The notes: generated by a model not told the origin, from the letters alone. DNA of 44,413 nt from Streptomyces sp. A012304 (GCF_026008495.1 NZ_BQUN01000041.1:1-44413), one strand, 5' to 3'. Shown: positions 7,497 through 16,183, counted from the first letter of the stretch. Numbers and translations: made by a program.

Positions 7497-8276
7497 CTAC
7501 TCCGCCAGCAGTCCGAACTCCACGGCCCGCACTCCCGCCTGGAAGCGGGAGTTGGCGTCGAGTTCGCGCATGATCTCCGCGACATAGCGGCGGTAGGTCC
7601 GCAAGGACACGTTCAGTTCGCGGGCCGCCGTCTCGTCGGTGTAGCCCGCGCGCAGCCGCTCCAGGATGTTGCGGGAGAGCTCGGTGCGCAGCCGCGGGCT
7701 CAGCTGGAGGTGGTCGGCCAGCCGGCGGCCGCGCGACCAGGCGCTGGCGAAGAACAGTTCCAGGGCGCGGACGGTGGCGGCGTCGTGGACGACGGCGGCC
7801 TGGCCGGCGCCGCCCTCGGCGGGCCGCACCAGGGCGGACGAGCCGTCGACGACGATGATGGCGCGCAGTTCGCTGCCGGACACCCGGACCGCGCAGTGGC
7901 TGTCGCCCCGGTCGGCCAGCGGGGCGAGAGCGGATTCCGCGATGTCGGCGGCGCACAGCACACGCACGGTCACCTGTGCGGGGACGCCGGCCAGCGACCG
8001 CACGGCGGCGTCGGTGAATTCGCCGGAGTCCGTCAGCATCGCGCACACGGTGTGGCGGGCGGGTCCCACGAGTGACTGGAGGACCTCCGCGATCTGCACC
8101 CCTTCGGTGCGGGCCACCGGCGTGGGCGCCTCGGAGCGCTGCCGGTGCATCGAGACCGTGCTCTCGATCAGGGCGCTCGCCTCCAGCAGCGCCCGTTCCA
8201 GGTGGGCCGCGTGATCGGCCACCTCCGATCCCGCCGGTACGGCTGCGGATCCCTGTTCAACCACCGACTCCGACAT
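7497..8276 (-). CDS. LuxR-type helix-turn-helix regulator (second paralogue)
   Basis: 259 residues from an ATG at 8276 with GGGGGA upstream. The C-terminal helix-turn-helix (AARELNVSLRTYRRYVAEIMREL, then SRFQAGVRAVEFGLL) is nearly identical in layout to the downstream paralogue. The N-terminal region is similar in length but divergent (HLERALLEASALIESTVSMHRQRS, then a TVCAMLTDSGEFTDAAV segment). The gap to the next regulator gene is 64 bp, so the two may form an operon. A TATGAT -10-like box on the minus strand (8408-8413) and two copies of the recurring cluster element lie upstream, suggesting autoregulation. Confidence 0.85.
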   Translation of the reverse strand: MSESVVEQGSAAVPAGSEVADHAAHLERALLEASALIESTVSMHRQRSEAPTPVARTEGVQIAEVLQSLVGPARHTVCAMLTDSGEFTDAAVRSLAGVPAQVTVRVLCAADIAESALAPLADRGDSHCAVRVSGSELRAIIVVDGSSALVRPAEGGAGQAAVVHDAATVRALELFFASAWSRGRRLADHLQLSPRLRTELSRNILERLRAGYTDETAARELNVSLRTYRRYVAEIMRELDANSRFQAGVRAVEFGLLAE

Positions 8277-9046
8277 GACGTCCCCCACGTCTTTGAAGCC
8301 CGTCCGCCCACGGCGCACCGCGAGCGGTCACCGGTCGTCCCGGACTCTCCCTGCTGAGTCCGGCAGGCGGAAATGCGTTGGAAATTTAACTTCTCAACAA
8401 GAAGAAGATCATAAGTGTCCTGACAGTAGTTGACCGGTTAAGCCGGAGTCAACCGAGCCGCAGAAGGCCCAGATAGACGAATACTCGCCATTCCCAACCC
8501 CGACATCTCGCAAGAATCGGGCGGCCGTTCCGGTGTCGCTGTCAGCAAAGTGCATCAGAACGCGGAAACGGAGCTTCAACTTACTCTTTTCATCACCGGA
8601 CGCACCGACCGAGTCACACACCGTGGCACCTCTGTCCATTAGCGGCCAACCGTCCCACTGGTCGAGCAGCGCCTCGCTTACGGTCACATCGTGACCACAG
8701 GACGCACACGTGGAACGCACTGCACATCCGCACCATGCGCCGGGACTCCCGGTCCGCCCCGGTACCGACCGGGGGCAAAAGGGATGAACCGCACATGGGG
8801 CCGCAAAAACAAGATCACTTTTCCATAAGCGTCCGTGCAGCTCGGATAAACCAGTGAGACGGCTCGACCTCTTTACCGGGCCCAGCTTTTCCGCGACCCA
8901 TTTCATGGATTCCACGACGCGACGTAGAAATCGAGTCGAACAGCACATGAAGGTGTCGCCGCCGAAACAGCTCCGGGATTTCGACCAGCACACGTCACGT
9001 CCAGTCAGCACGCGCCCCACGCACCCCCAGGCAAAGGGAGAAACCC
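8277..9046. promoter_or_regulatory. 770-bp divergent control region between LuxR-type gene and A-T-TE operon
   Basis: I see no convincing gene here; the region is less GC-rich than its neighbours. It contains two copies of the cluster element: GCTGTCAGCAAAGTGCATCAG at 8538-8558 and, on the minus strand, CTGTCAGGACACTT at 8413-8426, directly before a TATGAT box (8408-8413). An imperfect inverted repeat (GTTGACCGG at 8429-8437, CCGG-A-GTCAAC at 8443-8453) lies next to it. The length leaves room for a long 5' leader on the A-T-TE mRNA. Confidence 0.6.
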
Positions 9047-11839
9047 GTGCACACCACGCCCCACCGGACCATCGCCGGCCTTCTGCTGAGCGCGGCCTCG
9101 CACCACCCCCACTCCGGCATCCGCCACTGCCTCGGCGGAGCCACGGCCGAGTTCCACGACCAGAGCTACGCCGAACTCGTCGACGACGCCCTGCGGGTGC
9201 TGGCCGGACTGCGCGAGCGCGGTCTGCGGCCCGGGGACAAGCTCGTCCTGCTCCTGGAACGGCCCAGAGAATTCCTCACCGCGTTCTGGGCGGCCGTCCT
9301 CGGCGGCATGGTCCCGTGCCCCATGGCCCCGCTCGGCGGCGACCCCGAACGCGCCGCCGCCCAGCTGCGTCATGTGCACGCCCTGCTCGACGGGCCGCTC
9401 GTCGTCACCGGCGACGCCGGCCACGGCCTGCCGCCGATGGACGGCCTCGCCCTCGCCCCGTTCGACACGCTGCGCCGCGCCGCGCCCGCCGAGCCGTACC
9501 GCGACGCCGCGCCCTCGGACACCGCGGTCCTCGTGCTCACCTCCGGTTCCACCGGAAACTCCAAGGCCGTGATGCTCACCCACGCCAACCTGCTGGCGTC
9601 CATGGCCGCCAAGAACGGCCACCAGCGCCTCACCCCCGACGACACCACCCTGAACTGGGTCTCCTTCGACCATGTCGCCGCCCTGCTGGAGGGCCACCTG
9701 TTCCCGCTGTCCACCGGCAGCCGCCAGCTGCACGTGGAACCGCGCGTCGTGCTCGGCGAACCCCTGGAGTTCCTGCGGCTGATCTCCCGGCACGGCGTGA
9801 CGATGACGTTCACCCCCAACTTCCTGCTGGGCGCGCTGCTGAGCGCGGCCGACCGGCTGGACACCGAGGGCGAACGGCTCGACCTGACCCGGCTGCGGCA
9901 CATCATCAGCGGAGGCGAGGCCGTGGTGTGCGCCACCGGCGAGACCTTCCTCGACCGGTTCGCCGCCCACGGCCTCGCCCGCGACGCGCTGTGGCCGGCC
10001 TTCGGGATGACCGAGACCTGCGCCGGCAGCGTCTACTCCCGCAAGGGCTTCCCCGACCTCGACCGCGGCCAGGAGTTCGCCGGCCTGGGCACCCCCGTCG
10101 AGGGCCTGCGCATCCGGATCGCGGACGCCGACGACCGCGCGCTGCCCGAGGGCGAGACCGGCGAACTCCAGCTCACCGGCCCCATGATCACGCCCGGCTA
10201 CCACAACAACCCGCGGGCCACCGCCGAGGCGTTCACCGCCGACGGCTGGTTCCGCAGCGGTGACCTGGGCCGGATCGTCGACGGCCGGCTGAGCCTGGTC
10301 GGCCGCAGCAAGGACAGCATCATCGTCAACGGCGTCAACTACTTCAGCCACGAGCTGGAGACCGCGCTGGAGCAACTGCCCGGCGTGACCGGCTCCTACG
10401 TCGCGGTCTTCCCCACCCGCGCACCCGGCGACGACACCGAACAGGTGGTGATCGCCTTCCGCCCGGAGGCGGCCGACGGCGACGAGACCGCGCTGTACCA
10501 GGCGCTCGTGGCGATCCGCAACACCGTGGTCCTGCACTGGGGGTTCCGGCCCGCGCTCGTCCTGCCGCTGCCCCGGGAGGCCTTCCCCAAGACCAGCCTC
10601 GGCAAGACGCAGCGCGCCCTGATGCGCCGCCGCCTGGAGTCCGGCGCGTACGACGACGCGCGGCGTGCCGTGGCCGACCTGACCCTGCGCATGCTCGGTG
10701 GCCACACCCCGCCCGCCGACGGCACCGAGCGGACCCTCGCGGACATCTACGCGGAGATCCTCGGCGCCGACCCCGCCACGATCGGCGCCGACGCCAACTT
10801 CTTCGAACTCGGCGGCACCTCACTGGACATCCTGCGGCTGCGCAGCAAGGTCGCCCAGCGGCTCGGCGCCGGCCGGCTGGAGGTCATCACCGTGCTGCGG
10901 GCGCCCACCGTCCGCGCCCTGGCCCGGCAGCTGACCGCGACGGCCCCCGGCACCCCCGACAGCCCGGACGCCTACGACCCGGTCGTGCCGATGCAGACCA
11001 GCGGCACCAAGACCCCGCTGTTCTGCGTGCACCCGGGCGTCGGCGAGGTACTCGTCTTCGTCAACCTCGCCCAGTACTTCGTGGGCGACCGTCCCTTCCA
11101 CGCGCTGCGCGCCCGGGGCTTCAACGAGGGCGAGAAGCCCTTCGCCACCTTCGAGCAGATGGTGGACTGCTATGTCACCGCCGTCCGCGCCCGGCAGCCG
11201 CACGGCCCCTACGCCCTGGCCGGCTACTCCTTCGGCGGCGCCGTCGCCTTCGAGATGGCGAAGGTGCTGCGCGCCCAAGGCGAGCGGGTCGACTTCGTCG
11301 GCAGCTTCAACCTGCCGCCGCACATCAAGTACCGCATGGAGGAGCTGGACTTCGCCGAGACGGCCGTCAACCTGGCCTTCTTCCTGGCGCTGATCGACCG
11401 GGAGCAGTCCCGCCGGCTGCCGTCGCGGTTGCGCGGGCTGTCCATGGAGGAGCAGATCGCCCAACTCGTGGAGCTCTTCCCCGACGAGCGCATGGCGGAG
11501 CTCGACCTGGACGCCGCCAAGTTCGGCACCTGGGCGGAGCTCGCCAACGCCCTCACCGACCTCGGCCGCGACTACCGGCCCGAGGGCACCGTGGAGTCGA
11601 TGAGCGTCTTCTACGCCACCCCGCTGCGCGGCACCAAGCAGGACTGGCTCGACAACGAGCTGCGCCGCTGGGACGAGCACACCACGGGACCCAACCGCTA
11701 CATCGAGGTCCCCGGAGAGCACTACACCCTGATGGGCCCGCGGCACGTGGCGTCCTTCCAGGCGGCCCTGCGCCAGGAACTGGACCGGGCCCTCGCCGAC
11801 GCGGACGCCGCGCACCGGCGGCAGGCCGGCGACCGCTGA
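9047..11839 (+). CDS. A-T-TE NRPS-like enzyme of the aryl-quinone/furanone synthetase type
   Basis: 930 residues from a GTG at 9047 with AAAGGGAG upstream. Adenylation domain ~1-545: LTSGSTGNSK (164-173), the segment NWVSFDHVAALLEGHL, MTFTPNFLL, GMTETC, GDLGR, and catalytic Lys520 in SLGKTQR. Thiolation domain ~555-630: phosphopantetheine Ser592 in LGGTSLD. Thioesterase ~650-930: HPGVGEVLVFVNLAQYF, HALRARGFNEGE, nucleophile Ser728 in GYSFGG, FNLPPHIKYRM, and His892. There is no condensation domain. The length, domain order and these thioesterase motifs match fungal atromentin/didemethylasterriquinone synthetases and bacterial RalA/EchA-like enzymes, which condense two arylpyruvates into a quinone or furanone. 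I infer the same reaction type here; the exact aryl substrate is not assignable. It is first in an operon with an SDR and a SnoaL-like protein. Confidence 0.88.
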   Translation: MHTTPHRTIAGLLLSAASHHPHSGIRHCLGGATAEFHDQSYAELVDDALRVLAGLRERGLRPGDKLVLLLERPREFLTAFWAAVLGGMVPCPMAPLGGDPERAAAQLRHVHALLDGPLVVTGDAGHGLPPMDGLALAPFDTLRRAAPAEPYRDAAPSDTAVLVLTSGSTGNSKAVMLTHANLLASMAAKNGHQRLTPDDTTLNWVSFDHVAALLEGHLFPLSTGSRQLHVEPRVVLGEPLEFLRLISRHGVTMTFTPNFLLGALLSAADRLDTEGERLDLTRLRHIISGGEAVVCATGETFLDRFAAHGLARDALWPAFGMTETCAGSVYSRKGFPDLDRGQEFAGLGTPVEGLRIRIADADDRALPEGETGELQLTGPMITPGYHNNPRATAEAFTADGWFRSGDLGRIVDGRLSLVGRSKDSIIVNGVNYFSHELETALEQLPGVTGSYVAVFPTRAPGDDTEQVVIAFRPEAADGDETALYQALVAIRNTVVLHWGFRPALVLPLPREAFPKTSLGKTQRALMRRRLESGAYDDARRAVADLTLRMLGGHTPPADGTERTLADIYAEILGADPATIGADANFFELGGTSLDILRLRSKVAQRLGAGRLEVITVLRAPTVRALARQLTATAPGTPDSPDAYDPVVPMQTSGTKTPLFCVHPGVGEVLVFVNLAQYFVGDRPFHALRARGFNEGEKPFATFEQMVDCYVTAVRARQPHGPYALAGYSFGGAVAFEMAKVLRAQGERVDFVGSFNLPPHIKYRMEELDFAETAVNLAFFLALIDREQSRRLPSRLRGLSMEEQIAQLVELFPDERMAELDLDAAKFGTWAELANALTDLGRDYRPEGTVESMSVFYATPLRGTKQDWLDNELRRWDEHTTGPNRYIEVPGEHYTLMGPRHVASFQAALRQELDRALADADAAHRRQAGDR

Positions 11840-11878
11840 CACCGCACACCACACATCACGATGGGGGAGCAGACAGAG

Positions 11879-12817
11879 ATGTTGAAGGGCAAGAAGATCC
11901 TGGTCACGGGGGGCACCGGGCAGGTGGCCCGGCCGGTCGCGGAGGCGCTCGCCGAGCACAACGAGGTCTGGTGCCTGGGCCGGTTCGGCACCCCGGGCGT
12001 CGAACGGGAGCTGAACGCGCGGTCCGTCGTCACCCGGCACTGGGACATGGCGGACTCCTCGGGCGGGGCGCTGGAGGACGTGCCGCGGGACTTCACCCAC
12101 GTCATCCACTCCGCGGTGCTGCGCGGCGACGACGGCGACTGCAACGCCGCCGCCGAGATCAACGCGGTGGCCACGGGACGTCTGATGACGCACTGCCGTA
12201 CCGCCGAGTCGTTCCTGTTCGTCTCCACGGGCGCGCTCTACGCCCGGCAGACCCTCGACCACGTCTACACCGAGACCGACCCGGTCGACGCGGTCGCCGA
12301 CTGGCTGCCTGCCTACCCGGTGGGCAAGCTCGCCACCGAGGGCGCGGTCCGCGCCTTCGCCCGCGTGCTGGACCTGCCGACCACCATCGCCCGCCTCAAC
12401 ATCGCCTACGGGCCCGGCGGTTACGGCGGCGTGCCGATGCTGTACTTCCGGCGGATGCTGGCCGGCGAGCCGATCCCGGTGCCGCTGGAGGGACAGAACT
12501 GGTGCTCGCCGCTGCACACCGACGACCTGGTGGCCCAGGTGCCGCGGCTGTGGGAGGCCGCCGGCGTCCCGGCCACGCTGGTCAACTGGGGCGGGGACGA
12601 GTCCGTCGGCATCACCGACTGCGTCCGCCTCATGTCGGAGCTGACCGGGGTGCCCGCCCATCTGGTGCCGAGCCCGGTCACCCGGGAGACGTACCGGTTC
12701 GACCCGACGCTGCGACGGGCGCTGACCGGTCCCTGCGCGGTCTCCTGGCAGGACGGCATCCGCCGGACCCTCGAGGCCCACTTCCCCGAGCACGTCCGCC
12801 GGCCCGCCCACGTCTGA
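11879..12817 (+). CDS. extended short-chain dehydrogenase/reductase (NAD(P)-dependent epimerase family)
   Basis: 312 residues from the ATG at 11879, preferred over the in-frame ATG at 11861 because GGGGGAG lies 8 bp upstream of it. It begins [15 protein letters not shown] (Rossmann TGxxGxxA type), has the catalytic Ser/Thr in FVSTGALYA (~116-117), and Tyr146/Lys150 in [15 protein letters not shown] and the C-terminal substrate domain fit extended SDRs. It begins 39 bp after the A-T-TE stop and is followed 14 bp later by the SnoaL-like gene. In p-terphenyl pathways (echosides, terfestatin) a reductase acts on the quinone made by the A-T-TE enzyme. I infer that role here, mostly from context. 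Confidence 0.88.
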   Translation: MLKGKKILVTGGTGQVARPVAEALAEHNEVWCLGRFGTPGVERELNARSVVTRHWDMADSSGGALEDVPRDFTHVIHSAVLRGDDGDCNAAAEINAVATGRLMTHCRTAESFLFVSTGALYARQTLDHVYTETDPVDAVADWLPAYPVGKLATEGAVRAFARVLDLPTTIARLNIAYGPGGYGGVPMLYFRRMLAGEPIPVPLEGQNWCSPLHTDDLVAQVPRLWEAAGVPATLVNWGGDESVGITDCVRLMSELTGVPAHLVPSPVTRETYRFDPTLRRALTGPCAVSWQDGIRRTLEAHFPEHVRRPAHV

Positions 12818-12831
12818 GGAGCAGCACGCAC

Positions 12832-13290
12832 ATGTCCCACAACCTGCTGACGAAGCCCCAGCCCACCGCCCGGACCGAATCGGCCGAGCGCCCCGCGTCC
12901 CCGAACGTCGAGCTGATCCGCGCCGCCTACCGCGCCTTCCACGCCCGCGACGTGCAGGGCCTGCTCGGCGCCCTCGCCCCCGACGTGCGCTGGATCCACC
13001 CCGACGGCATGGCCGACTACCGCCTCGGCGGCACCAAGCACGGCCACGCCGGGGTACGGGAGTTCCTCGCCCGCGTGCCCAGCGTGCTGGGCGGCATGCG
13101 GCTGGAGCCCCAGGAGTTCCTGGAGGCGGGCGACCGCGTCGTGGTCTTCGGCGAGCGGTACGTCACCTCCGTGGGCGGCCGCACCGAACGGCTGAAGTTC
13201 GTGCACTCCTGGACGCTGCGCGACGGCAAGGTCGCCGTCATGGAGGACATCTTCGACACGGTCCTGCTGCACCGTCTGATCGAGAGCTGA
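12832..13290 (+). CDS. SnoaL/NTF2-like fold protein, putative dehydratase or cyclase
   Basis: 152 residues from an ATG at 12832 with GAGGAGC upstream. After a ~25-residue flexible N-terminus it shows the NTF2 cone fold pattern: VELIRAAYRAFHARDVQGLLGALAPDVRWIHPDG, then GHAGVREFLARV, and a strand-rich half ending FVHSWTLRDGKVAVMEDIFDT. Family members include polyketide cyclases, ketosteroid isomerases and dehydratases. As the third gene of the A-T-TE/SDR operon it could dehydrate a reduced quinone intermediate to give the central aromatic ring of a p-terphenyl. That function is inferred from context. A strong terminator follows. Confidence 0.85.
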   Translation: MSHNLLTKPQPTARTESAERPASPNVELIRAAYRAFHARDVQGLLGALAPDVRWIHPDGMADYRLGGTKHGHAGVREFLARVPSVLGGMRLEPQEFLEAGDRVVVFGERYVTSVGGRTERLKFVHSWTLRDGKVAVMEDIFDTVLLHRLIES

Positions 13291-13315
13291 CCGGGAGCAG
13301 ACCGAGTCGTTCCCC

Positions 13316-13345
13316 GCCGGAGGCCCGCGCCGTCGGGCCTCCGGC
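13316..13345. terminator. bidirectional terminator hairpin
   Basis: A perfect 12-bp stem GCCGGAGGCCCG / CGGGCCTCCGGC with a 6-nt loop lies between the convergent ends of the A-T-TE operon and the LysR gene. Confidence 0.8.
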
Positions 13346-13371
13346 TGCCGGTTCCCCGGCGCGGACGCCGC

Positions 13372-14313
13372 TCAGCCGCGCCAGGCCAAGGCCGCCTCGG
13401 AGAGCCCGGCCACCGCGTCACGGACCTCCGCGATGACGGCGGCGACGGCGGGGCGCTCCAGGGCTCCGCCGCGGGCCACCAGCGACAGATGGCGGACCAG
13501 TTCCAGGCCGTCCAGGTCGATCCGGCGCACCGGGTAGCCGGGCCGGTCGGGGACCAGGTCCGGCATGAGGGAGACGCCCCAGCCGAAGGAGACCAGCCCG
13601 AGGACGGCCTGTGTGTCCCCGGTGCGGGCGACCACGTCGGGGGTGAAACCGGCCCCGGCGCAGGCGTGCAGCACGAGTTCGCCGAGGCCGGAGTCGGCGG
13701 TGAGGACCCAGGGGCGATCGGCGTATCCGTCGAGCGTGCGCGGCAGCGGACGGCCGCGCGCGGCGCCGGAGAACTCCGGCTCGGGCCCGACGACCAGCCG
13801 CACCCGGTCCCCGGCCAGCGGTTCCTCGTGCAGTCCGACGACGGGCGGCTCCGGCACCTGGTCGTAGCGCACCGCCAGCGCCAGGTCGACCTGGCCCAGC
13901 CGCACGGCCTCGCGTGCCCGCCACACGGGCAGGCCCTGCACGGTGATCCGCAGGTCGGGGTGGGACCGGCGGACCCGGGTCAGCGCGGGCACGATCAGGG
14001 CCGGTCCCTCGTGGAAGGGCACCCCGACCTGGAGTTCGCCGCTGACCCGCCCGGTCATGGCCCGCAGTTCGGACTCGGCGGTCTCCAGCCCGGCGAGGAT
14101 GCGCTCGGCGTGGTCGACCAGCAGCCGTCCGGCCACCGTCAGACAGGCCCGCCGCTTGCCCCGGTCGAGGAGTTCCGCGCCGGTCTCCGCCTCCAGCGCG
14201 GACAGTTGCTGGGAGACCGCCGACCGCGTGTAGTTGAGGGCCTCGGCCGCCGCCGCGATCGACCCACGGGCGTGCACCTCCCGCAGCAGGACGAGTTTGC
14301 GTACGTCGAGCAT
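13372..14313 (-). CDS. LysR-family transcriptional regulator
   Basis: 313 residues from the ATG at 14313 (MLDVRKLVLLREV is the family's usual start; an ATG at 14328 is possible). The N-terminal winged helix-turn-helix reads HARGSIAAAAEALNYTRSAVSQQLSALEAE. A two-lobed co-inducer-binding domain follows (GELQVGVPFHEGPALIVPAL, GDTQAVLGLVSFGWGVSLMP). It is divergent from the FMN-dependent quinone/azo reductase with a 131-bp shared gap, the classic arrangement for a LysR controlling its neighbour. A quinone or aromatic compound from the adjacent cluster is a reasonable inducer guess. Confidence 0.9.
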   Translation of the reverse strand: MLDVRKLVLLREVHARGSIAAAAEALNYTRSAVSQQLSALEAETGAELLDRGKRRACLTVAGRLLVDHAERILAGLETAESELRAMTGRVSGELQVGVPFHEGPALIVPALTRVRRSHPDLRITVQGLPVWRAREAVRLGQVDLALAVRYDQVPEPPVVGLHEEPLAGDRVRLVVGPEPEFSGAARGRPLPRTLDGYADRPWVLTADSGLGELVLHACAGAGFTPDVVARTGDTQAVLGLVSFGWGVSLMPDLVPDRPGYPVRRIDLDGLELVRHLSLVARGGALERPAVAAVIAEVRDAVAGLSEAALAWRG

Positions 14314-14361
14314 GGTCCGTCCCGTCATTTCCGCTTACGCCGACCGTCTGCAAATGCCACG

Positions 14362-14379
14362 CCAAGAGACGGGACTTGG
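14362..14379. promoter_or_regulatory. inverted repeat in LysR/reductase intergenic gap
   Basis: CCAAG-N8-CTTGG is a perfect 5-bp inverted repeat at about the middle of the divergent gap. Its position fits a LysR recognition site, although the canonical T-N11-A form is not exact. Confidence 0.35.
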
Positions 14380-14444
14380 GAGCGCGCCGACCGCTTGAAT
14401 GGTGTAGCCGTACATCCGCTCCGGCACAAAGGAGTAGTCCGCGC

Positions 14445-15110
14445 ATGGCCACCCTGCTTCACCTCGACTGCAGCGCGCGTCCCGAGTCGGTCTCGGCGCA
14501 GATCACGGCGGAGTTCGCCGCGGCGTGGCATGTCGCGCACCCGGAAGGCCGGCGCGTCCACCGGAACCTGGCGGCGGACCCGGTGCCCCATGTGGACGGG
14601 GCCCACATCGAGACGGTCACCCGGCTGGAGACCTCCGGCACGCTGGACCTCGGCGAGGCGCGCCGGGCGGCGCGCACCCTGGCGGAGCGGCGGTCCTGGG
14701 GGCTGAGCTGGAAGCTCATCGACGAGCTCCTGGCCGCCGACGTGCTGCTGATCGGTCTGCCGATGTACCACTTCTCCGTCCCCTCCGTGTTCAAGGCGTG
14801 GCTCGACCGGGTGGCCATTCCGCCGCTGTTCGTGTCCCCCAAGACCGGCCGGGGCCCGCTGTCCGGCACCCGGGTCGTGGTGGCCACGGCACGGGGCGCC
14901 ACATACGGGCAGGACCTGCCGTACGAGGATTTCCAGGAGCCCTATGTGCGGGCCGCGTTCCGGGCGATCGGGCTCGCCGACGATCTGGTGTTCCTGCACG
15001 CCGAGATGACCAAGGCCGGGCATGTGCCGTGGCTCGCCCCGTTCCGGGCGGCGGCCCTCGGCTCGCTGAGGCAGGCCGTCGAGGGCGCCCGGGAGGCGGC
15101 GCGCCGCTGA
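14445..15110 (+). CDS. FMN-dependent NADH-quinone/azo reductase (AzoR family)
   Basis: 221 residues from an ATG at 14445 with AAAGGAG upstream. It has a flavodoxin-like fold: MATLLHLDCSARPESVSAQI (FMN phosphate loop, ribosome to Ser-rich turn), LLIGLPMYHFSVPSVFKAWLDRV (flavin loop) and VVVATARGATYG. Such enzymes reduce quinones by two electrons, and azo dyes as a side reaction. It is divergent from a LysR regulator. Because the neighbouring operon probably makes an aryl quinone, a role in quinone detoxification or tailoring is plausible, but this is inference. Confidence 0.9.
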   Translation: MATLLHLDCSARPESVSAQITAEFAAAWHVAHPEGRRVHRNLAADPVPHVDGAHIETVTRLETSGTLDLGEARRAARTLAERRSWGLSWKLIDELLAADVLLIGLPMYHFSVPSVFKAWLDRVAIPPLFVSPKTGRGPLSGTRVVVATARGATYGQDLPYEDFQEPYVRAAFRAIGLADDLVFLHAEMTKAGHVPWLAPFRAAALGSLRQAVEGAREAARR

Positions 15111-15156
15111 CCGCGGGCCACGAGGGGGCGGCGGGGGGCCGGGGGCCGCCGCGGTC
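15109..15156. terminator. convergent-gene terminator-like hairpin
   Basis: GACCGCGG and CCGCGGTC form the ends of a long GC-rich hairpin with internal G-tracts. It overlaps the stop codons of the reductase and the polyprenyl synthase. Confidence 0.5.
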
Positions 15157-16183
15157 AGTGCGACCGTGAAGCCACGAAGTCGCACAAGGCGTCCAGTGCC
15201 CGGCGCGCGGCGCCCGGCGGCAGTTCGGACAGTGCCGAGCGGGCCCACGCGAGCCGCTCGTCCATCATGGCCCGCGCCCGGGGCAGGGCCGCGGACCGCT
15301 GCAACAGCGTCAGCGCCCGCTCCCGTGCCTCGTCCGGTATCCCGTCGGGCCGGTCGAGCAGCGCCCGCAGCTCCGCGTCGGCCGGGTCCGTGCCGTCGAC
15401 CACCAGCAGCACCGGCAGCCCGGCCACCCCGACCGCGAGGTCCTTGCCCTGTTCCTTGCCCAACTGCCAGGACGGCGCGGTGATGTCGAGCAGGTCGTCG
15501 GCGATCTGGAAGGCCACCCCGAGGTGCTCCCCGTAGCGGGCGAGCGCCTCGTCGGTGCCGCGCGGCGCGCCCGCCTGGAGGGCGCCGAGCCGCAGGGCGA
15601 AGGCGATCAGCGACGCCGACTTGTCGGAGATCACGCCGAAGTAGTGGGCCAGCCGGTCCTCGGGGACGGCGGGCCCGGTCAGCTCCAGCACCTGTCCGCG
15701 CACCAGCCGCTCGGACGCCTCGGCCTGGAGCGGGATGGCCTGCCGGGTGAGGTCCGCCGACAACTGGGCGGCCTTGGCGAGCAGCCAGTTGCCCGACCGG
15801 ACGGCGACGGTGTTCCCCCAGCCGGCGTTCACACTGATCACGCCGTGCCGCATGCTGGCCTCGTCCATGACGTCGTCGTGGTGGAGCGAGGCCGTGTGGA
15901 TGAGTTCGGAGACCACGGCGGCCTCGACGACCCCGGCACGCCCCGGATCTCCGAACTCGGCACCCAGCAGCGTGAGCAGCGGCCGCATCCGCTTGCCGCC
16001 GGCGACGACCAGATGGCCGGCGACATCGGCGAGCAGCGGCGCGGACGCCTCCCCCACACAGGCCAGGAGCCGTTCCTCGACCAGGCCGAGGTTGCGGAGC
16101 ATGCGGCGTTCCAGGGCCTTCTCCCGCACAGTGAGCCGGGCGACGATGGACCGACCGCGCACTCGGGCGGTGAGCGCGGGCAT
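15155..16183 (-). CDS. trans-polyprenyl diphosphate synthase (long-chain type)
   Basis: 342 residues from an ATG at 16183 with GAGGAG upstream. All catalytic elements are intact: GGKRMRP (~62-68), first aspartate motif DDVMD (103-107) after HTASLHH, and second motif DDLLD (229-233) followed by GKEQGKDL. Residues just before the first motif are small (Ala, Ser), typical of C30-C50 synthases such as those for menaquinone side chains. The enzyme condenses isopentenyl diphosphate units in the cytosol. It is the closest visible relative of the degenerate homologue at 400-2265. It may provide a prenyl donor for the cluster or work in menaquinone synthesis. No prenyltransferase gene is seen in the window. 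Confidence 0.92.
   Translation of the reverse strand: MPALTARVRGRSIVARLTVREKALERRMLRNLGLVEERLLACVGEASAPLLADVAGHLVVAGGKRMRPLLTLLGAEFGDPGRAGVVEAAVVSELIHTASLHHDDVMDEASMRHGVISVNAGWGNTVAVRSGNWLLAKAAQLSADLTRQAIPLQAEASERLVRGQVLELTGPAVPEDRLAHYFGVISDKSASLIAFALRLGALQAGAPRGTDEALARYGEHLGVAFQIADDLLDITAPSWQLGKEQGKDLAVGVAGLPVLLVVDGTDPADAELRALLDRPDGIPDEARERALTLLQRSAALPRARAMMDERLAWARSALSELPPGAARRALDALCDFVASRSH

Noticed and set aside
8409..9020. Minus-strand frame of ~200 codons in the large intergenic gap
   Set aside because: No recognisable motif, unusual composition, and it overlaps the divergent control region with repeated elements.
9047..11839. Reading the A-T-TE protein as a fatty-acyl-AMP ligase fusion
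   Set aside because: Some acyl-ligase-like features exist, but length, domain order and thioesterase motifs fit aryl-quinone/furanone synthetases much better.
15155..16183. Assigning the intact polyprenyl synthase as a geranylgeranyl diphosphate synthase
   Set aside because: Small residues before the first aspartate motif favour longer products; no decisive evidence for C20.
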